A DNA stretch of 64,000 nt from Clostridiales bacterium Firm_14 (GTDB lineage: Bacteria; Bacillota; Clostridia; Saccharofermentanales; Saccharofermentanaceae): contig LVAT01000020.1 in the NCBI GenBank assembly GCA_001604135.1, forward strand, positions 1-64,000, given 5' to 3'. Each line of letters starts with the position of its first letter. Position 1 is the first letter of the stretch. Below the pieces are notes generated by a model. It ran no database searches and was not told where the DNA came from. It saw only the letters and a program-made list of their open reading frames with translations. Made by a program: the position numbers and the translations under genes. Of this stretch, positions 9,001 to 15,797 are shown one piece after another.

Positions 9001-9353
9001 TCCGTTATATGCTCACGTTCATAGCTTATTCCGGACGATCTTTGAATCTTATGATTAACAACAGACTGATTATCCGAAAGAGATTGCTCAGTCTCCATAT
9101 CTCCAAGCATGAATGTAGAAGGAACTGCTTCTTTAACTTCCTGTGTCGCAACTTCAGTATTTGAAGTGAACAGAGTATTTCCAATATCTGCTACAGGAAC
9201 ATTTATCTTCACAAATGGCATTAAAATCATATAGAGCGGAATAGCAATCCAAAAAGCATATTGATACTTTCGGAGTATTTTTCCGTTCGACAAAGCTCTG
9301 ATGACAATTATCCCAAGCGTTAAAATAGTAATGCCAATGATATAGCGCAACAT
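6069..9353 (-). CDS. M56 (BlaR1/MecR1-type) metalloprotease sensor fused to a solute-binding-like ectodomain
   Basis: 1094 residues. The N-terminal ~330 residues look like a BlaR1/MecR1 antirepressor: transmembrane segments at ~2-20, ~32-52 and ~144-164, the zinc-protease motif HEASH at 213-217 and the family signature YACDEEVM at ~255-262. A further hydrophobic segment at ~321-335 ends in LLVTSC, resembling a lipobox. Instead of the usual penicillin-binding domain, ~750 residues follow, homologous to the lipoprotein encoded at 3180-5396: a beta-rich part, then a solute-binding-like part (GEGPDILM, EEMPAYFLGQKDLDAVI). The gene starts 1 bp after the BlaI repressor gene. Inferred role: ligand binding outside triggers cleavage of BlaI. 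No beta-lactamase is present in the window. Confidence 0.8.
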   Translation of the reverse strand: MLRYIIGITILTLGIIVIRALSNGKILRKYQYAFWIAIPLYMILMPFVKINVPVADIGNTLFTSNTEVATQEVKEAVPSTFMLGDMETEQSLSDNQSVVNHKIQRSSGISYEREHITDNHVDVSIIKTNKSGKIGAALKNSSILVSAILIIALAVYNTGFISYCKRNRKYIGRDPSSGLKIYSIRHKQTPFLLFNRIYVDNSSEKINDFVVCHEASHYKHGDYLWVLIRYLVLFLNWYNPIIWLAFILSGRDCEYACDEEVMRAYGVDSYKEYARTLVGIPQQQTNKAVFTLSTGMRSGYKMMKKRIINLKRPANSSRKVTALSMAAILLVTSCSFAKTSDTRRVKADDPWFNTNIIEVKSGADENKVMSLLNYQFVGMDENYYIIRTSGDYEMPRDDEIDWDNYNQKDYKFCYVAVIDRKTSQTVNTIDLLKDLTVSENYVQDAYYSNGIIISKTNLVKRDYDPFTGELLATHESGNNGLYTTSKFYAIGRYEIEVIDHQDDEELRYAELSITAPDKMVSKVEIKKADRDVWVSSVLAVTDTRALIMESIGNKRVYYHLDLENNELTPADSKEYEWLDSASLYESLSSPDGMIYFNSDCGISRVNARTKSIELALDFNWCDLNIGLIQYSTLMECTDDRFVICCKYDMTNVYSGRKADKIRIIEFTRADKNPHAGKTVLELYAYDGVDRFTGKSIALFNQTNGKCFIEVSTRYLYSDFFDNNYDNNNQDVMDLSEIKGKGKLSNKLAIDIINGEGPDILMNVSGFNQLNNSNCLIDLSQFLKEYNSDKYFTNIIEGSKIDGVLYQLPISFGMEGIFTKAENVSSTAKGFTLEEYKKFVRETLNGNDPIVNGQAVYFSMLFSGMSDEFISNGKVDLSKPEFKELADYIKDNVPENGSSLNAWYSSCYAESPLLKCDLTLGSGCTGINGFYGMGMGITPYGRGVTMLGFPSVDGRGPLFIPTCSVAVSTHAVDSKACGEFVKLLLSDDIQNEIAMNDRFVLSREAFKNAGAVAVEYYSNGGSGSYGNSIGNKITMQDIEFIENIILGCSRVKSEDPDISMILIEEMPAYFLGQKDLDAVIEIAENRIQKVLDERG

Positions 9354-9354
9354 A

Positions 9355-9711
9355 TTAATCCTCTTCGATTATCCTTCGAAGCTCCTCTAACTGCTCTTTT
9401 GTAAGTTTGTCTGAACACTTTAGATTGGAGATCAGCAATCCAACATTACCGCCATATACTTTGTCCAGAAAGGATGTTGTCTCCTCTAGTTCAGCTTCCG
9501 TTCTATCTACTGCAGCACGGAACCATTTGGTTCGCCCCTCCTGGTCATAGGAAACCAGACCTTTTTCAACCATACGATTAAGCAAAGTAATAATTGTCTG
9601 CTTAGACCATCCGGTCTTTGCATCTAAGGCTCTTGTAAGTTCCATTAAAGTCATGGATTTATTAGTCCAAAGACAATTGATGATCTTCCATTCTGAATCA
9701 GTTAAACGCAT
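9355..9711 (-). CDS. blaI: BlaI/MecI/CopY-family transcriptional repressor
   Basis: 118 residues of the Penicillinase_R family. The winged-helix N-terminus (LTDSEWKIINCLW, then WSKQTIITLLNRMVEKGLV) is typical. The C-terminal half is the dimerisation region with the cleavable helix. It is translated just upstream of the M56-fusion gene (stop and start 1 bp apart), the standard repressor/antirepressor pairing. A large dyad overlaps its promoter, so autoregulation is likely. Its target probably includes its own operon; there is no beta-lactamase gene nearby, hence the blaI symbol denotes family only. Confidence 0.85.
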   Translation of the reverse strand: MRLTDSEWKIINCLWTNKSMTLMELTRALDAKTGWSKQTIITLLNRMVEKGLVSYDQEGRTKWFRAAVDRTEAELEETTSFLDKVYGGNVGLLISNLKCSDKLTKEQLEELRRIIEED

Positions 9712-9735
9712 TAATAATCATTCCTCCGTACTGGT

Positions 9736-9879
9736 CTACTCTTGTTTACCAATATACAACTTTGGTCGACAAGAGTCAACCAGGCTGAACAGATCACGTG
9801 TGATGATGTTCTCCTGCAAATGTTGCGTTTTCATGAATGGCAACGAATCCGCTACTTCTGTGTTTTTGTCATTTTTCAT
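9736..9879 (-). CDS. Possible small protein, 47 residues
   Basis: ATG 9879 to TAG 9736 encodes a 47-residue peptide starting MKNDKNTEV. It overlaps the blaI promoter and dyad and has only a weak GGGA upstream. Composition is protein-like but no family is recognised. It could be a chance frame. Confidence 0.25.
   Translation of the reverse strand: MKNDKNTEVADSLPFMKTQHLQENIITRDLFSLVDSCRPKLYIGKQE
9738..9779 (-). promoter_or_regulatory. blaI promoter with overlapping operator dyad
   Basis: On the minus strand, -35 TTGACT (9774-9779) and -10 TATATT (9751-9756) are 17 bp apart. ACTCTTGT-N2-ACCA (9738-9751) mirrors TGGT-N2-ACAAGAGT (9763-9776). One half covers the -35/spacer and the other lies at the -10/start region, the usual arrangement for BlaI autorepression. 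Confidence 0.75.
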
Positions 9880-10034
9880 TTTAATTCCCTAAACACCACC
9901 CACGAACAGGCTACCAATGTCCAGTACTTGTGAAGGATTCATTATGAAATTTTTGTTTTTTGCTTTAGACCACATAATTTTGCCCTCTCCCATTCCTAGT
10001 AAGTGAAGGTCGAAATAATTCCAAGGTCGTTTGG

Positions 10035-10097
10035 AATGTCATATAAGCCCCAAGGTGTTAAAAAGTGGTAACACCATGGGCCTAGTTTTATGACATT
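10035..10097. repeat. Nested long inverted repeat
   Basis: Three concentric stems: AATGTCATA with TATGACATT, GCCC with GGGC, and GGTGTTA with TAACACC. It could be an origin-associated hairpin or a transcript structure. Confidence 0.6.
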
Positions 10098-10191
10098 TTC
10101 AAAATTATCGCCAAAATCGGGGGGCCAAAACGGGGGGCAATGTCCAGTAATAATGAAGGGAGATTTATTTCGACCTTCTTCGGACACCCAG

Positions 10192-10535
10192 CTTAATACT
10201 GGACCGAAGGGTACGTTCCTTGTATCGGCGTTAAAATACCGAGCCAAGTTGACTTCGACCTCGCCATGACCTTCCATCCCGGAAGAGAGCGATAAAGGGG
10301 ATAAGTCAGAATCAGGATTGCAACCTGAGGGAGGCGATGACAGATACAAAGGGATAATGATACTTCTGCGTAGTCACAGGCCGAGCGTTGAATCGGGATC
10401 AAAGTCCGCCCGAGAGCCGTCACACCCAATGAGCGCAGCGGGGAGCAATTCCACCGGGGTGAAAGTCCCATGATCTCGTAACAGCAATGCGAGAGCCCTA
10501 AGGTCGACTACTTTACTACTGCAAAAACGGATTTG
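10192..10535 (+). repeat. Structured ~340-bp repeat, copy 1 (candidate RNA)
   Basis: Closely similar to 10786-11128. At least two stems are preserved by paired substitutions: TCGGG/CCCGA here (10393-10397, 10409-10413) against ACGGGA/TCCCGT in copy 2, and a C-G pair here against T-A there near the 5' end. GAAA-type loops favour the plus strand as the transcribed strand. I do not recognise a known RNA family. Confidence 0.6.
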
Positions 10536-10572
10536 GAAAAACCATTTCTATATGGTTACTCTGCTAAGTCTG

Positions 10573-10660
10573 ATATTACCAAATTAACAGTTAGCATACC
10601 AAAGTTCTTGTCAAACAGAGCTTGGGCAATTACTTGGTCTCGATTTGTAACCGTTTTGGG
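10573..10660. repeat. Repeat shared with 5652-5722 (copy 2)
   Basis: Longer copy of the dispersed repeat, with an extra GCAATTACTTGG segment. It sits between the two structured repeats. Confidence 0.75.
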
Positions 10661-10740
10661 ACAGATCGGACCTTTTAATATTACATTTTCAAATTTCCGC
10701 AAAAAACACCCCTGACAAAACGGCTTCTCAGTTCAGTAAA

Positions 10741-10769
10741 GGTGAAGAGAGAGTTTTTTACTCTTCACC
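10741..10769. terminator. Hairpin between the structured repeats
   Basis: GGTGAAGAG (10741-10749) pairs with CTCTTCACC (10761-10769); the loop contains TTTTTT. It could end a transcript from copy 1, although no T-run follows the stem. Confidence 0.4.
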
Positions 10770-10785
10770 GGACCTTGACAACTGA

Positions 10786-11128
10786 ATATTACCAAGCCGT
10801 AAGGAACGTTACTTGTACTGGAGTTAAAATTCCAAGCCAAGTTGACTTCGACCGCGCGAAGACCTTCCGAAAGGGGGAGAGCGATAACGGGGATGAGTCA
10901 GAATCAGGATTGCAACCTGAGGGAGGCGATGACAGGTACAAAGTGATAATGATACTTCTGCGTAGTCACAGGCTGAGCGTTGAAACGGGATTTGTCCTCC
11001 CGTGAGCCGTCGCACCCAATGAGCGCAGCGGGGCAGAAAGCCACCGGGGTGAGAGTCCCATGATCCCGTAGTCAGCAATGCGAGAACCTTATGGTCTATT
11101 GTTTTACTACTGTTAAAAACGGATTTTT
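10786..11128 (+). repeat. Structured ~340-bp repeat, copy 2 (candidate RNA)
   Basis: Second copy, about 250 bp after the first. It shares the blocks GTCAGAATCAGGATTGCAAC, GAGGGAGGCGATGACAG and CACCCAATGAGCGCAGCGGG, and ends with TTTACTACTG...AAAAACGGATTT. Substitutions between copies tend to keep base pairing. Open frames crossing it are not conserved between copies. Confidence 0.6.
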
Positions 11129-11171
11129 GCAGCATAAAATACCAGCTAGCTAAAAACACCGTTTTTGACAA

Positions 11172-11257
11172 ATGTCGGATTAAAATGTCCAATTTATGTC
11201 AGATTTAAGACTTCTTGTATCAGATTTCAGGTTTCTTGCGTTTTTTATGTCCGATTT
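11172..11257 (+). repeat. Iteron-like repeats upstream of the helicase gene
   Basis: Five imperfect copies of ATGTCNGATTT start near 11172, 11185, 11196, 11217 and 11247; two lie in a larger ~21-bp repeat with CTTCTTGT/TTTCTTGC. Their position before a RepA-type helicase gene suggests a replication origin. Confidence 0.5.
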
Positions 11258-11408
11258 GACCCTCTCCCACTGCTTATAAGTAGAGGGACATATATTTTGG
11301 TCACCGATCCTCATGGCTATCAAAACAATAATACCCTCTTTTACATGGCGGTTGTTCACGAATGAACGGCCGCTTTTTTATTCCAAATCTATGAAAGGAG
11401 TTATGCCT

Positions 11409-12404
11409 ATGGCAAAACAAGAACCGGCGCTGGAATTGATCAGCGCCAAAGATGTAAAGGTCAGACCAGTAAAATGGCTCTGGCCTTTTTTTATTCCCAA
11501 AGGGAAGATCACACTTCTTCAGGGAGATCCGGGAGACGGCAAGAGTACCTTTATGCTCACACTTGCTGCCTATATGACCAGAGGTGACCCTCTGCCCTTC
11601 ACGGATTATGAAGAACCGCCTGCGCCAATAAAAGTGATCTACCAAAGCACAGAGGATGATTACGATGACACCATCATCCCCCGCTTCGAACAAGCAGGCG
11701 GAAACCTTGATAACTTCGAGTATATTGATGAGTCAAAAAAGCACCTAACCTTTGAGGATCCCCGTCTTTTGCAGGCTATAAAACAAACAGGTGCAAAACT
11801 CATTGTCTTAGATCCACTATCCTCTTACTTTGGCGATGGAAACATCAACGCTTCCAATGAAGTAAGACCAAAGTTCAATGTTCTTATTCAGACAGCACGT
11901 GAAACTGATTGTGCGATCGTTATTGTCAACCATCTAAATAAGATGTCGGGAATCGGAGCAAAGTACCGTGTACCCGGATCTATCGATGTTGTAGGTGCCG
12001 TGAGAAGTATCCTTCTTTTAGCCAGAGATCCCGAAGACGAAGACAAGCGGTATTTGTCTTTGTTGAAGTCGAACCTTGCACCTGAGATGGGGTCTTATGT
12101 TCTTCAGCTCAGTGATAAAGGTATGGACTTCACCGGCCTTTCAGACAAGAAAGCTGACGAACTCTTACGAAGCCTGGACATCTGTCCTGGCGCAGGAAGA
12201 CCAAACGACCGCCTGCAAGAAGCCAAAAGCTTTCTTGAAGAGCTTCTTGCTGACGGAAGCATGATGCTCGCAGATGAGTGCATGAACCGACTCAAAGAGA
12301 GCGGTATATGCAGATCAACTGCGAATAGCGCGAAGCGGGAGCTCGGCATATTATCCGTTCGCATGAACGAACGATGGTATTGGAAGCTCCCGCAAGCCGA
12401 ATAA
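11409..12404 (+). CDS. RepA-type AAA ATPase / replicative helicase
   Basis: 331 residues. GGAG at 11397-11400 favours ATG 11409. Walker A is GDPGDGKST at ~38-46. The Walker B region LIVLDPLSSYFGDG and the motif IVIVNHLNK are typical of RepA/RecA-like hexameric helicases of plasmids and integrative elements. The C-terminal ~70 residues resemble a helical DNA-binding segment (ADECMNRLKESGICRSTANS). It probably supports replication of the excised element, acting at the iterons just upstream. It is followed by the oriT region and the relaxase gene. Confidence 0.8.
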   Translation: MAKQEPALELISAKDVKVRPVKWLWPFFIPKGKITLLQGDPGDGKSTFMLTLAAYMTRGDPLPFTDYEEPPAPIKVIYQSTEDDYDDTIIPRFEQAGGNLDNFEYIDESKKHLTFEDPRLLQAIKQTGAKLIVLDPLSSYFGDGNINASNEVRPKFNVLIQTARETDCAIVIVNHLNKMSGIGAKYRVPGSIDVVGAVRSILLLARDPEDEDKRYLSLLKSNLAPEMGSYVLQLSDKGMDFTGLSDKKADELLRSLDICPGAGRPNDRLQEAKSFLEELLADGSMMLADECMNRLKESGICRSTANSAKRELGILSVRMNERWYWKLPQAE

Positions 12405-12481
12405 GGCCTGCAAAGTAAGATGTTAAGATGTTAATAATTCCTATAGGTCAAGAATCAACATCTTACTTTTCTTAGCAGGCC
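12405..12481. repeat. Interrupted 20-bp inverted repeat after the helicase gene
   Basis: GGCCTGC + AAAGTAAGATGTT (12405-12424) mirrors AACATCTTACTTT + GCAGGCC (12457-12481) with a 5-nt bulge. It may be a terminator-like or transfer-region hairpin. Confidence 0.6.
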
Positions 12482-12567
12482 GAAGATGCGAGAACAGAAT
12501 AAGAAAGAAGCAGGTATCGTTCGCCTGCTTTTTTCGTTTCTGAACTCGCCAAAGGGAGTCAAGGGGT

Positions 12568-12614
12568 ACTCCCCTTGCACACCACCTTGTTTACAAGGTG
12601 TAGTGTGTTACACC
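12568..12614 (+). other. oriT: Probable oriT of the MobV type
   Basis: GGTGTA-GTGTGT-TACACC (12597-12614) has the same layout as the pMV158 origin of transfer and contains its nick sequence TAGTG/TGTTA, placing the predicted nick between 12605 and 12606. Two further hairpins lie just upstream (AAGGGGTACTCCCCTT and CACCTTG-TTTA-CAAGGTG). The MobV relaxase gene follows 365 bp downstream. Confidence 0.75.
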
Positions 12615-12630
12615 CAAACAGATACTGAAA

Positions 12631-12788
12631 GAAAGTCGAAAGGCGGTTCTCTTCCGGTGGAAGAAAACTGCCTTGATGACTTTCGAGGCTGTTGGGGAGA
12701 TATGAGTGCGCCGGTGTTTGGCGCTCTTATATTGACACAACAGAGCTTCGTTGGAAGATTGGCCGCCGCTTATTGCGGGCAATCTTCC
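12631..12788. other. Series of long hairpins between oriT and the relaxase gene
   Basis: Three hairpins: GAAAGTC...GACTTTC (12631-12684) enclosing AAGGC...GCCTT and TCTTCC...GGAAGA; GCGCC...GGCGC near 12708-12724; and GGAAGATTG...CAATCTTCC (12753-12788). They could be a single-strand origin or a relaxase-regulation RNA. No gene is visible in 12405-12978. Confidence 0.5.
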
Positions 12789-12906
12789 ATAAGGAGCGTC
12801 CTTCGGTATCTGTCGGGTGTACTAATCCGCATTAACCGCAAGATGTTGCTCATGGCTACCCTCTGAATTATTAACTTATTAACATCTTGCAACCTAACCT
12901 AAGAAT

Positions 12907-12934
12907 GCCTCGCTAAAGAAAAAGCGGGGCTTTT
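12907..12934 (+). terminator. Intrinsic terminator before the relaxase gene
   Basis: GCCTCGCT (12907-12914) pairs with AGCGGGGC (12923-12930), followed by TTTT. Confidence 0.65.
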
Positions 12935-12978
12935 CTAATTTCACACAAACAAAACTCAAAACAAAGGAGATTAAGAAA

Positions 12979-13953
12979 ATGTCTTACGCAATTATGAGAA
13001 TCAACAAATGCAAAGCAGGCGCTGTCGGCCGACTTGCAAAGCACCACGAACGAGAGAAAAAGGAATACAAGAGTAATCCTGATATCGATCTTACCCGCAC
13101 GTCAGAGAACTTTCACATCAAGGGCCCGCCAGAAAGCTACAAAGGATTTATTGAAGCAAGAATTCAGGAAGTCGGATGCAAGGTAAGAAAAGACAGCGTT
13201 GTAATGCAGGACAGTATCTGCACTGCTTCGCCTGAGTTCTTCCAAGGTAAATCCACATATGAGATTTCTTTCTTCTTCCGAAGGGCTTACGAGTTTTATA
13301 CCAAAGCATTCGGCGAAGATAACATTATTTCCGCAGTCGTTCATATGGATGAGAAAACACCGCACATGCACATATGCTTCGTGCCGATAACCAAGGACGG
13401 ACGTTTGTCTTCCAAAATGATCATCGGCGGACCTCAAGGACTGGTGAAACTGCAGGATATGTTCTACGAGCACATGTCCGTATATTTCCCCGAGCTCAAG
13501 AGAGGTATCCCGAAGTATCTGACTCACCGCAAGCATCTTCCCGTCTATCTGTTCAAGAACGCAGATATGTTGATGGAACACTTCGACGAGATCTCTCAGG
13601 CGATCAACGATATTGGCCTTATCAAGAGCAAAGAGAAAAAGGCTCAGGCCATAGAGCTAATATCAAGGTATGCACCAGAGATGGCGAAGATGAAGGAACA
13701 GATCAAGTCCGTTGATAAGTATGTGGAAAGTCTTAAAGGTCAAATTGATGACCAGAAAGATGTTGGCCGTTACTGGAAGGGCAAAACGGCGGAATTGGAA
13801 GCAGCCATCAAAGAAAGGGACGGAAAGCTTGATGAACTCAGGGAGAAGCACGCAAAACTGAAAAAACAGTTGGATCTGGTTCCGCCCGAGCTGCTGGATA
13901 CTCTCGCAGCACAAGAAAAGGAGCGCAGAAAAAGGAATAATCGGATCAGGTAA
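12979..13953 (+). CDS. mob: MobV-family relaxase (Pre/Mob)
   Basis: 324 residues, preceded by GGAG. The N-terminus (MSYAIMRINKCKAGAVG, then the K/R/E-rich HHEREK) matches Pre/Mob proteins. The metal-binding motif HMDEKTPHMHICF at ~120 carries the HxH cluster of MobV relaxases. The C-terminal ~90 residues form a coiled coil. It should nick at the pMV158-like oriT upstream and stay bound to the transferred strand. It is shorter than MobM (~494 residues), mostly in the C-terminal part. No coupling protein or secretion genes are present. Confidence 0.88.
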   Translation: MSYAIMRINKCKAGAVGRLAKHHEREKKEYKSNPDIDLTRTSENFHIKGPPESYKGFIEARIQEVGCKVRKDSVVMQDSICTASPEFFQGKSTYEISFFFRRAYEFYTKAFGEDNIISAVVHMDEKTPHMHICFVPITKDGRLSSKMIIGGPQGLVKLQDMFYEHMSVYFPELKRGIPKYLTHRKHLPVYLFKNADMLMEHFDEISQAINDIGLIKSKEKKAQAIELISRYAPEMAKMKEQIKSVDKYVESLKGQIDDQKDVGRYWKGKTAELEAAIKERDGKLDELREKHAKLKKQLDLVPPELLDTLAAQEKERRKRNNRIR

Positions 13954-14043
13954 CGGAAAGAATGCCGAGACCTCCGGGCGTCGCCATAGCGCGGCGCTTT
14001 TACATTCCTGCAAAAGGAAAATCTAATATCTGGAGGTCAGTAT

Positions 14044-14139
14044 ATGACTAACAAAACATTTATTACTGCTGCCAAAAACAAGGCAGTATCAAAGGTCTCG
14101 GTTTCAAAAAATAAAGGAGGTGATCGTTATGAGGAATGA
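14044..14139 (+). CDS. Small ORF overlapping the excisionase start
   Basis: ATG 14044 sits 7 nt after GGAGG and encodes a 31-residue basic peptide ending at TGA 14137-14139. The excisionase ribosome site and start lie within its last codons, so translation may be coupled or the ORF may be a leader. No family is recognised. Confidence 0.45.
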   Translation: MTNKTFITAAKNKAVSKVSVSKNKGGDRYEE

Positions 14140-14326
14140 AGTACCTATATCCGATAAGGCTCTTCTGACATTAGAAGAAGCTGCAGAGTATTTCAATATC
14201 GGAATGAACAAACTCAGAGAGCTCACCTGTGATGATCACTGCCCGTTTGTGTTATGGAACGGAAGCAAAAGACTCATCAAGCGTGAACCATTCAAAGAGT
14301 ATCTGTATAAACAGTACTCTATCTGA
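14129..14326 (+). CDS. xis: Excisionase / MerR-like helix-turn-helix protein
   Basis: 65 residues; GGAGG at 14116-14120 selects ATG 14129. The sequence (LTLEEAAEYFNIGMNKL, then a wing and the basic end KRLIKREPFKEYL) matches the Tn916 Xis / DNA-binding excisionase family. It lies directly before the tyrosine integrase gene, separated by a terminator hairpin. Its role is directional excision of the element with the integrase. Confidence 0.85.
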   Translation: MRNEVPISDKALLTLEEAAEYFNIGMNKLRELTCDDHCPFVLWNGSKRLIKREPFKEYLYKQYSI

Positions 14327-14354
14327 GAACAACTGAATAATTTACTACAAGAAG

Positions 14355-14394
14355 AGTATGCCCAGGTTTATAATGAACTCGGGCATACTTTTTT
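14355..14394 (+). terminator. Terminator between xis and int
   Basis: AGTATGCCC (14355-14363) pairs with GGGCATACT (14381-14389), followed by a T-run. It would limit readthrough into the integrase gene. A TTACTACAA-like arm site occurs just before it at 14342-14350. Confidence 0.75.
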
Positions 14395-14418
14395 GAAACT
14401 AATGGAGGTTCAAAAAAG

Positions 14419-15645
14419 ATGAATAACAGCAGATATGCCAATAAAAGAATCAAGTTAAGGAAAGGAGAATATCAGCGAAGTAATAACACTTTTGCGTATT
14501 GGTGGTTTGATAAGAACGGCAAGAGGCAGTTCGTTTATGCAAAAACACTTCCCGAACTTCGTGAGAAGGAAGAACAGATCATCAGGGACACCTTGGACGG
14601 AATCGATTACAGCAAGCTCGATTCGACCATCAAATCTTATTTCGAGTTATGGAAAGAGATCAAGAGCGGCATAAGAGAATCCACTTTCACATCCTATATC
14701 AGATTCTATAATCGTTATGTGGAACCTGAGTTCGGTAATAAGAAACTGAAGAATGTTACTTACAGCAGCATCGTGATGTTTCTTAAGAATCTAGCAATCG
14801 AAAAGGGATTGTCATTCGGAACGATAAGAAATATCAAGGTAGTCCTTTCAATGGTGTTCGATCTAGCAGTAAGAGATGGTGTCTTAAGAAATAATCCGTG
14901 CAAAGGCACGCTTCGCGAGCTCCAAAGAGAATTCGAGAAGAACACCAAAGATGTTCGTGCTCTCACGCTTGAAGAACAGAAGCTTTTCGAGTCCTTCTTG
15001 GCAAGACCCGGTCATTATCACCAATACTATGCAGTATTCACCACGATGTTGTGGACAGGGATGCGAGTCGGCGAAGTACTTGGGCTTAGATGGGAAGACA
15101 TCGATTTTGAGAACAACGAGATAAATGTCAATCATATCCTTATCAACTACGATAAAGGAAAAGGCAAAGGAAGCATATTCGCAATCAATCCACCCAAGAC
15201 AAAAAACAGCAATCGTACTGTACCAATGCTGCCAAAAGTGAAAGAAGCTCTGCTAAAGGAAAAGGAAAAACAGGAACAACTCGGTATCTGTTGTCTTTCA
15301 GAAATCGATGGCTACACAAACTTTATCTTCCTTAACAGCAAAGGTAAAGTTTTAGACTACAAGAAACTGAACAACAGACTTACCCAGATCAGCAAAGCAA
15401 TCAACAAGGAAATCCTCGCTGACGGAAATGCTACAGTTGATGAATTCCCTCATGTACACAACCATATACTGAGGCACACCTTTGCAACACGCATGAGAGA
15501 AGCCGGCGCAGATATGAAAGCTGTATCCGACATGATGGGCCACGAAGGTATCCTGATAACCCTTACAACCTACACAGATGCTTCACGCGAATTTAAGAAC
15601 CGGGAGATTGCACTCCTGCAGGATTACTGCGAGAACGCTATGTAA
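14419..15645 (+). CDS. int: Tn916-type tyrosine integrase
   Basis: 408 residues. The N-terminal arm-binding domain (residues ~10-60, LRKGEYQRSNNTFAYWW) is followed by a SAM-like core-binding domain and the catalytic domain. Catalytic residues are visible: Arg in TGMRVGEVLGLRW, His-x-x-Arg in HNHILRHTF, His in GHEG and Tyr in TTYTD. The gene lies 150 bp from attR, with arm-type repeats between. A truncated relative of this protein is encoded at 18416-18736. It catalyses integration into the ssrA 3' end and excision with Xis. Confidence 0.95.
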   Translation: MNNSRYANKRIKLRKGEYQRSNNTFAYWWFDKNGKRQFVYAKTLPELREKEEQIIRDTLDGIDYSKLDSTIKSYFELWKEIKSGIRESTFTSYIRFYNRYVEPEFGNKKLKNVTYSSIVMFLKNLAIEKGLSFGTIRNIKVVLSMVFDLAVRDGVLRNNPCKGTLRELQREFEKNTKDVRALTLEEQKLFESFLARPGHYHQYYAVFTTMLWTGMRVGEVLGLRWEDIDFENNEINVNHILINYDKGKGKGSIFAINPPKTKNSNRTVPMLPKVKEALLKEKEKQEQLGICCLSEIDGYTNFIFLNSKGKVLDYKKLNNRLTQISKAINKEILADGNATVDEFPHVHNHILRHTFATRMREAGADMKAVSDMMGHEGILITLTTYTDASREFKNREIALLQDYCENAM

Positions 15646-15646
15646 G

Positions 15647-15667
15647 TTACTACAATACTTACTACAA
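15647..15667 (+). repeat. Integrase arm-type sites, right end
   Basis: Two TTACTACAA copies 12 bp apart directly after the integrase stop codon. Confidence 0.65.
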
Positions 15668-15797
15668 AATCTACCACATTTATTGACAAGTTTATGTAGG
15701 CTTACGGAGACTTCTGATACAGGCAAAACTCTCCAACGCCTTAAAGATAAAGCTTTTATAGGTTTTTATAGGATTATGGGAAAGCACATCAACGTAG

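Larger units (their letters stand above)
9880..11408. other. Long non-coding region between blaI and the helicase gene
   Basis: About 1.5 kb with no convincing gene. It holds a nested hairpin (10035-10097), two ~340-bp structured direct repeats (10192-10535 and 10786-11128), a dispersed repeat (10573-10660), a 9-bp hairpin (10741-10769) and iteron-like repeats (11172-11257). It likely carries replication origin or regulatory RNA functions. Confidence 0.6.

Noticed and set aside
6069-9711. Beta-lactam resistance locus
   Set aside because: The sensor lacks a penicillin-binding domain and there is no beta-lactamase or PBP gene in the window.
10192-11128. Group II intron domain I
   Set aside because: GGGGTGAAAGTCCC resembles intron domain I stems, but no intron boundary, domain V or reverse transcriptase was seen. 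It remains a possibility for a profile search.
10742-11192. Open frames over the structured repeat copies (10742-11005 plus; 10824-11192 minus)
   Set aside because: They are not preserved in the first copy at the aligned positions, and substitutions follow base pairing instead of codons.
12486-12866. 126-residue open frame after the helicase gene
   Set aside because: It runs through the oriT hairpins and other long inverted repeats and has no recognisable domain or good ribosome site.
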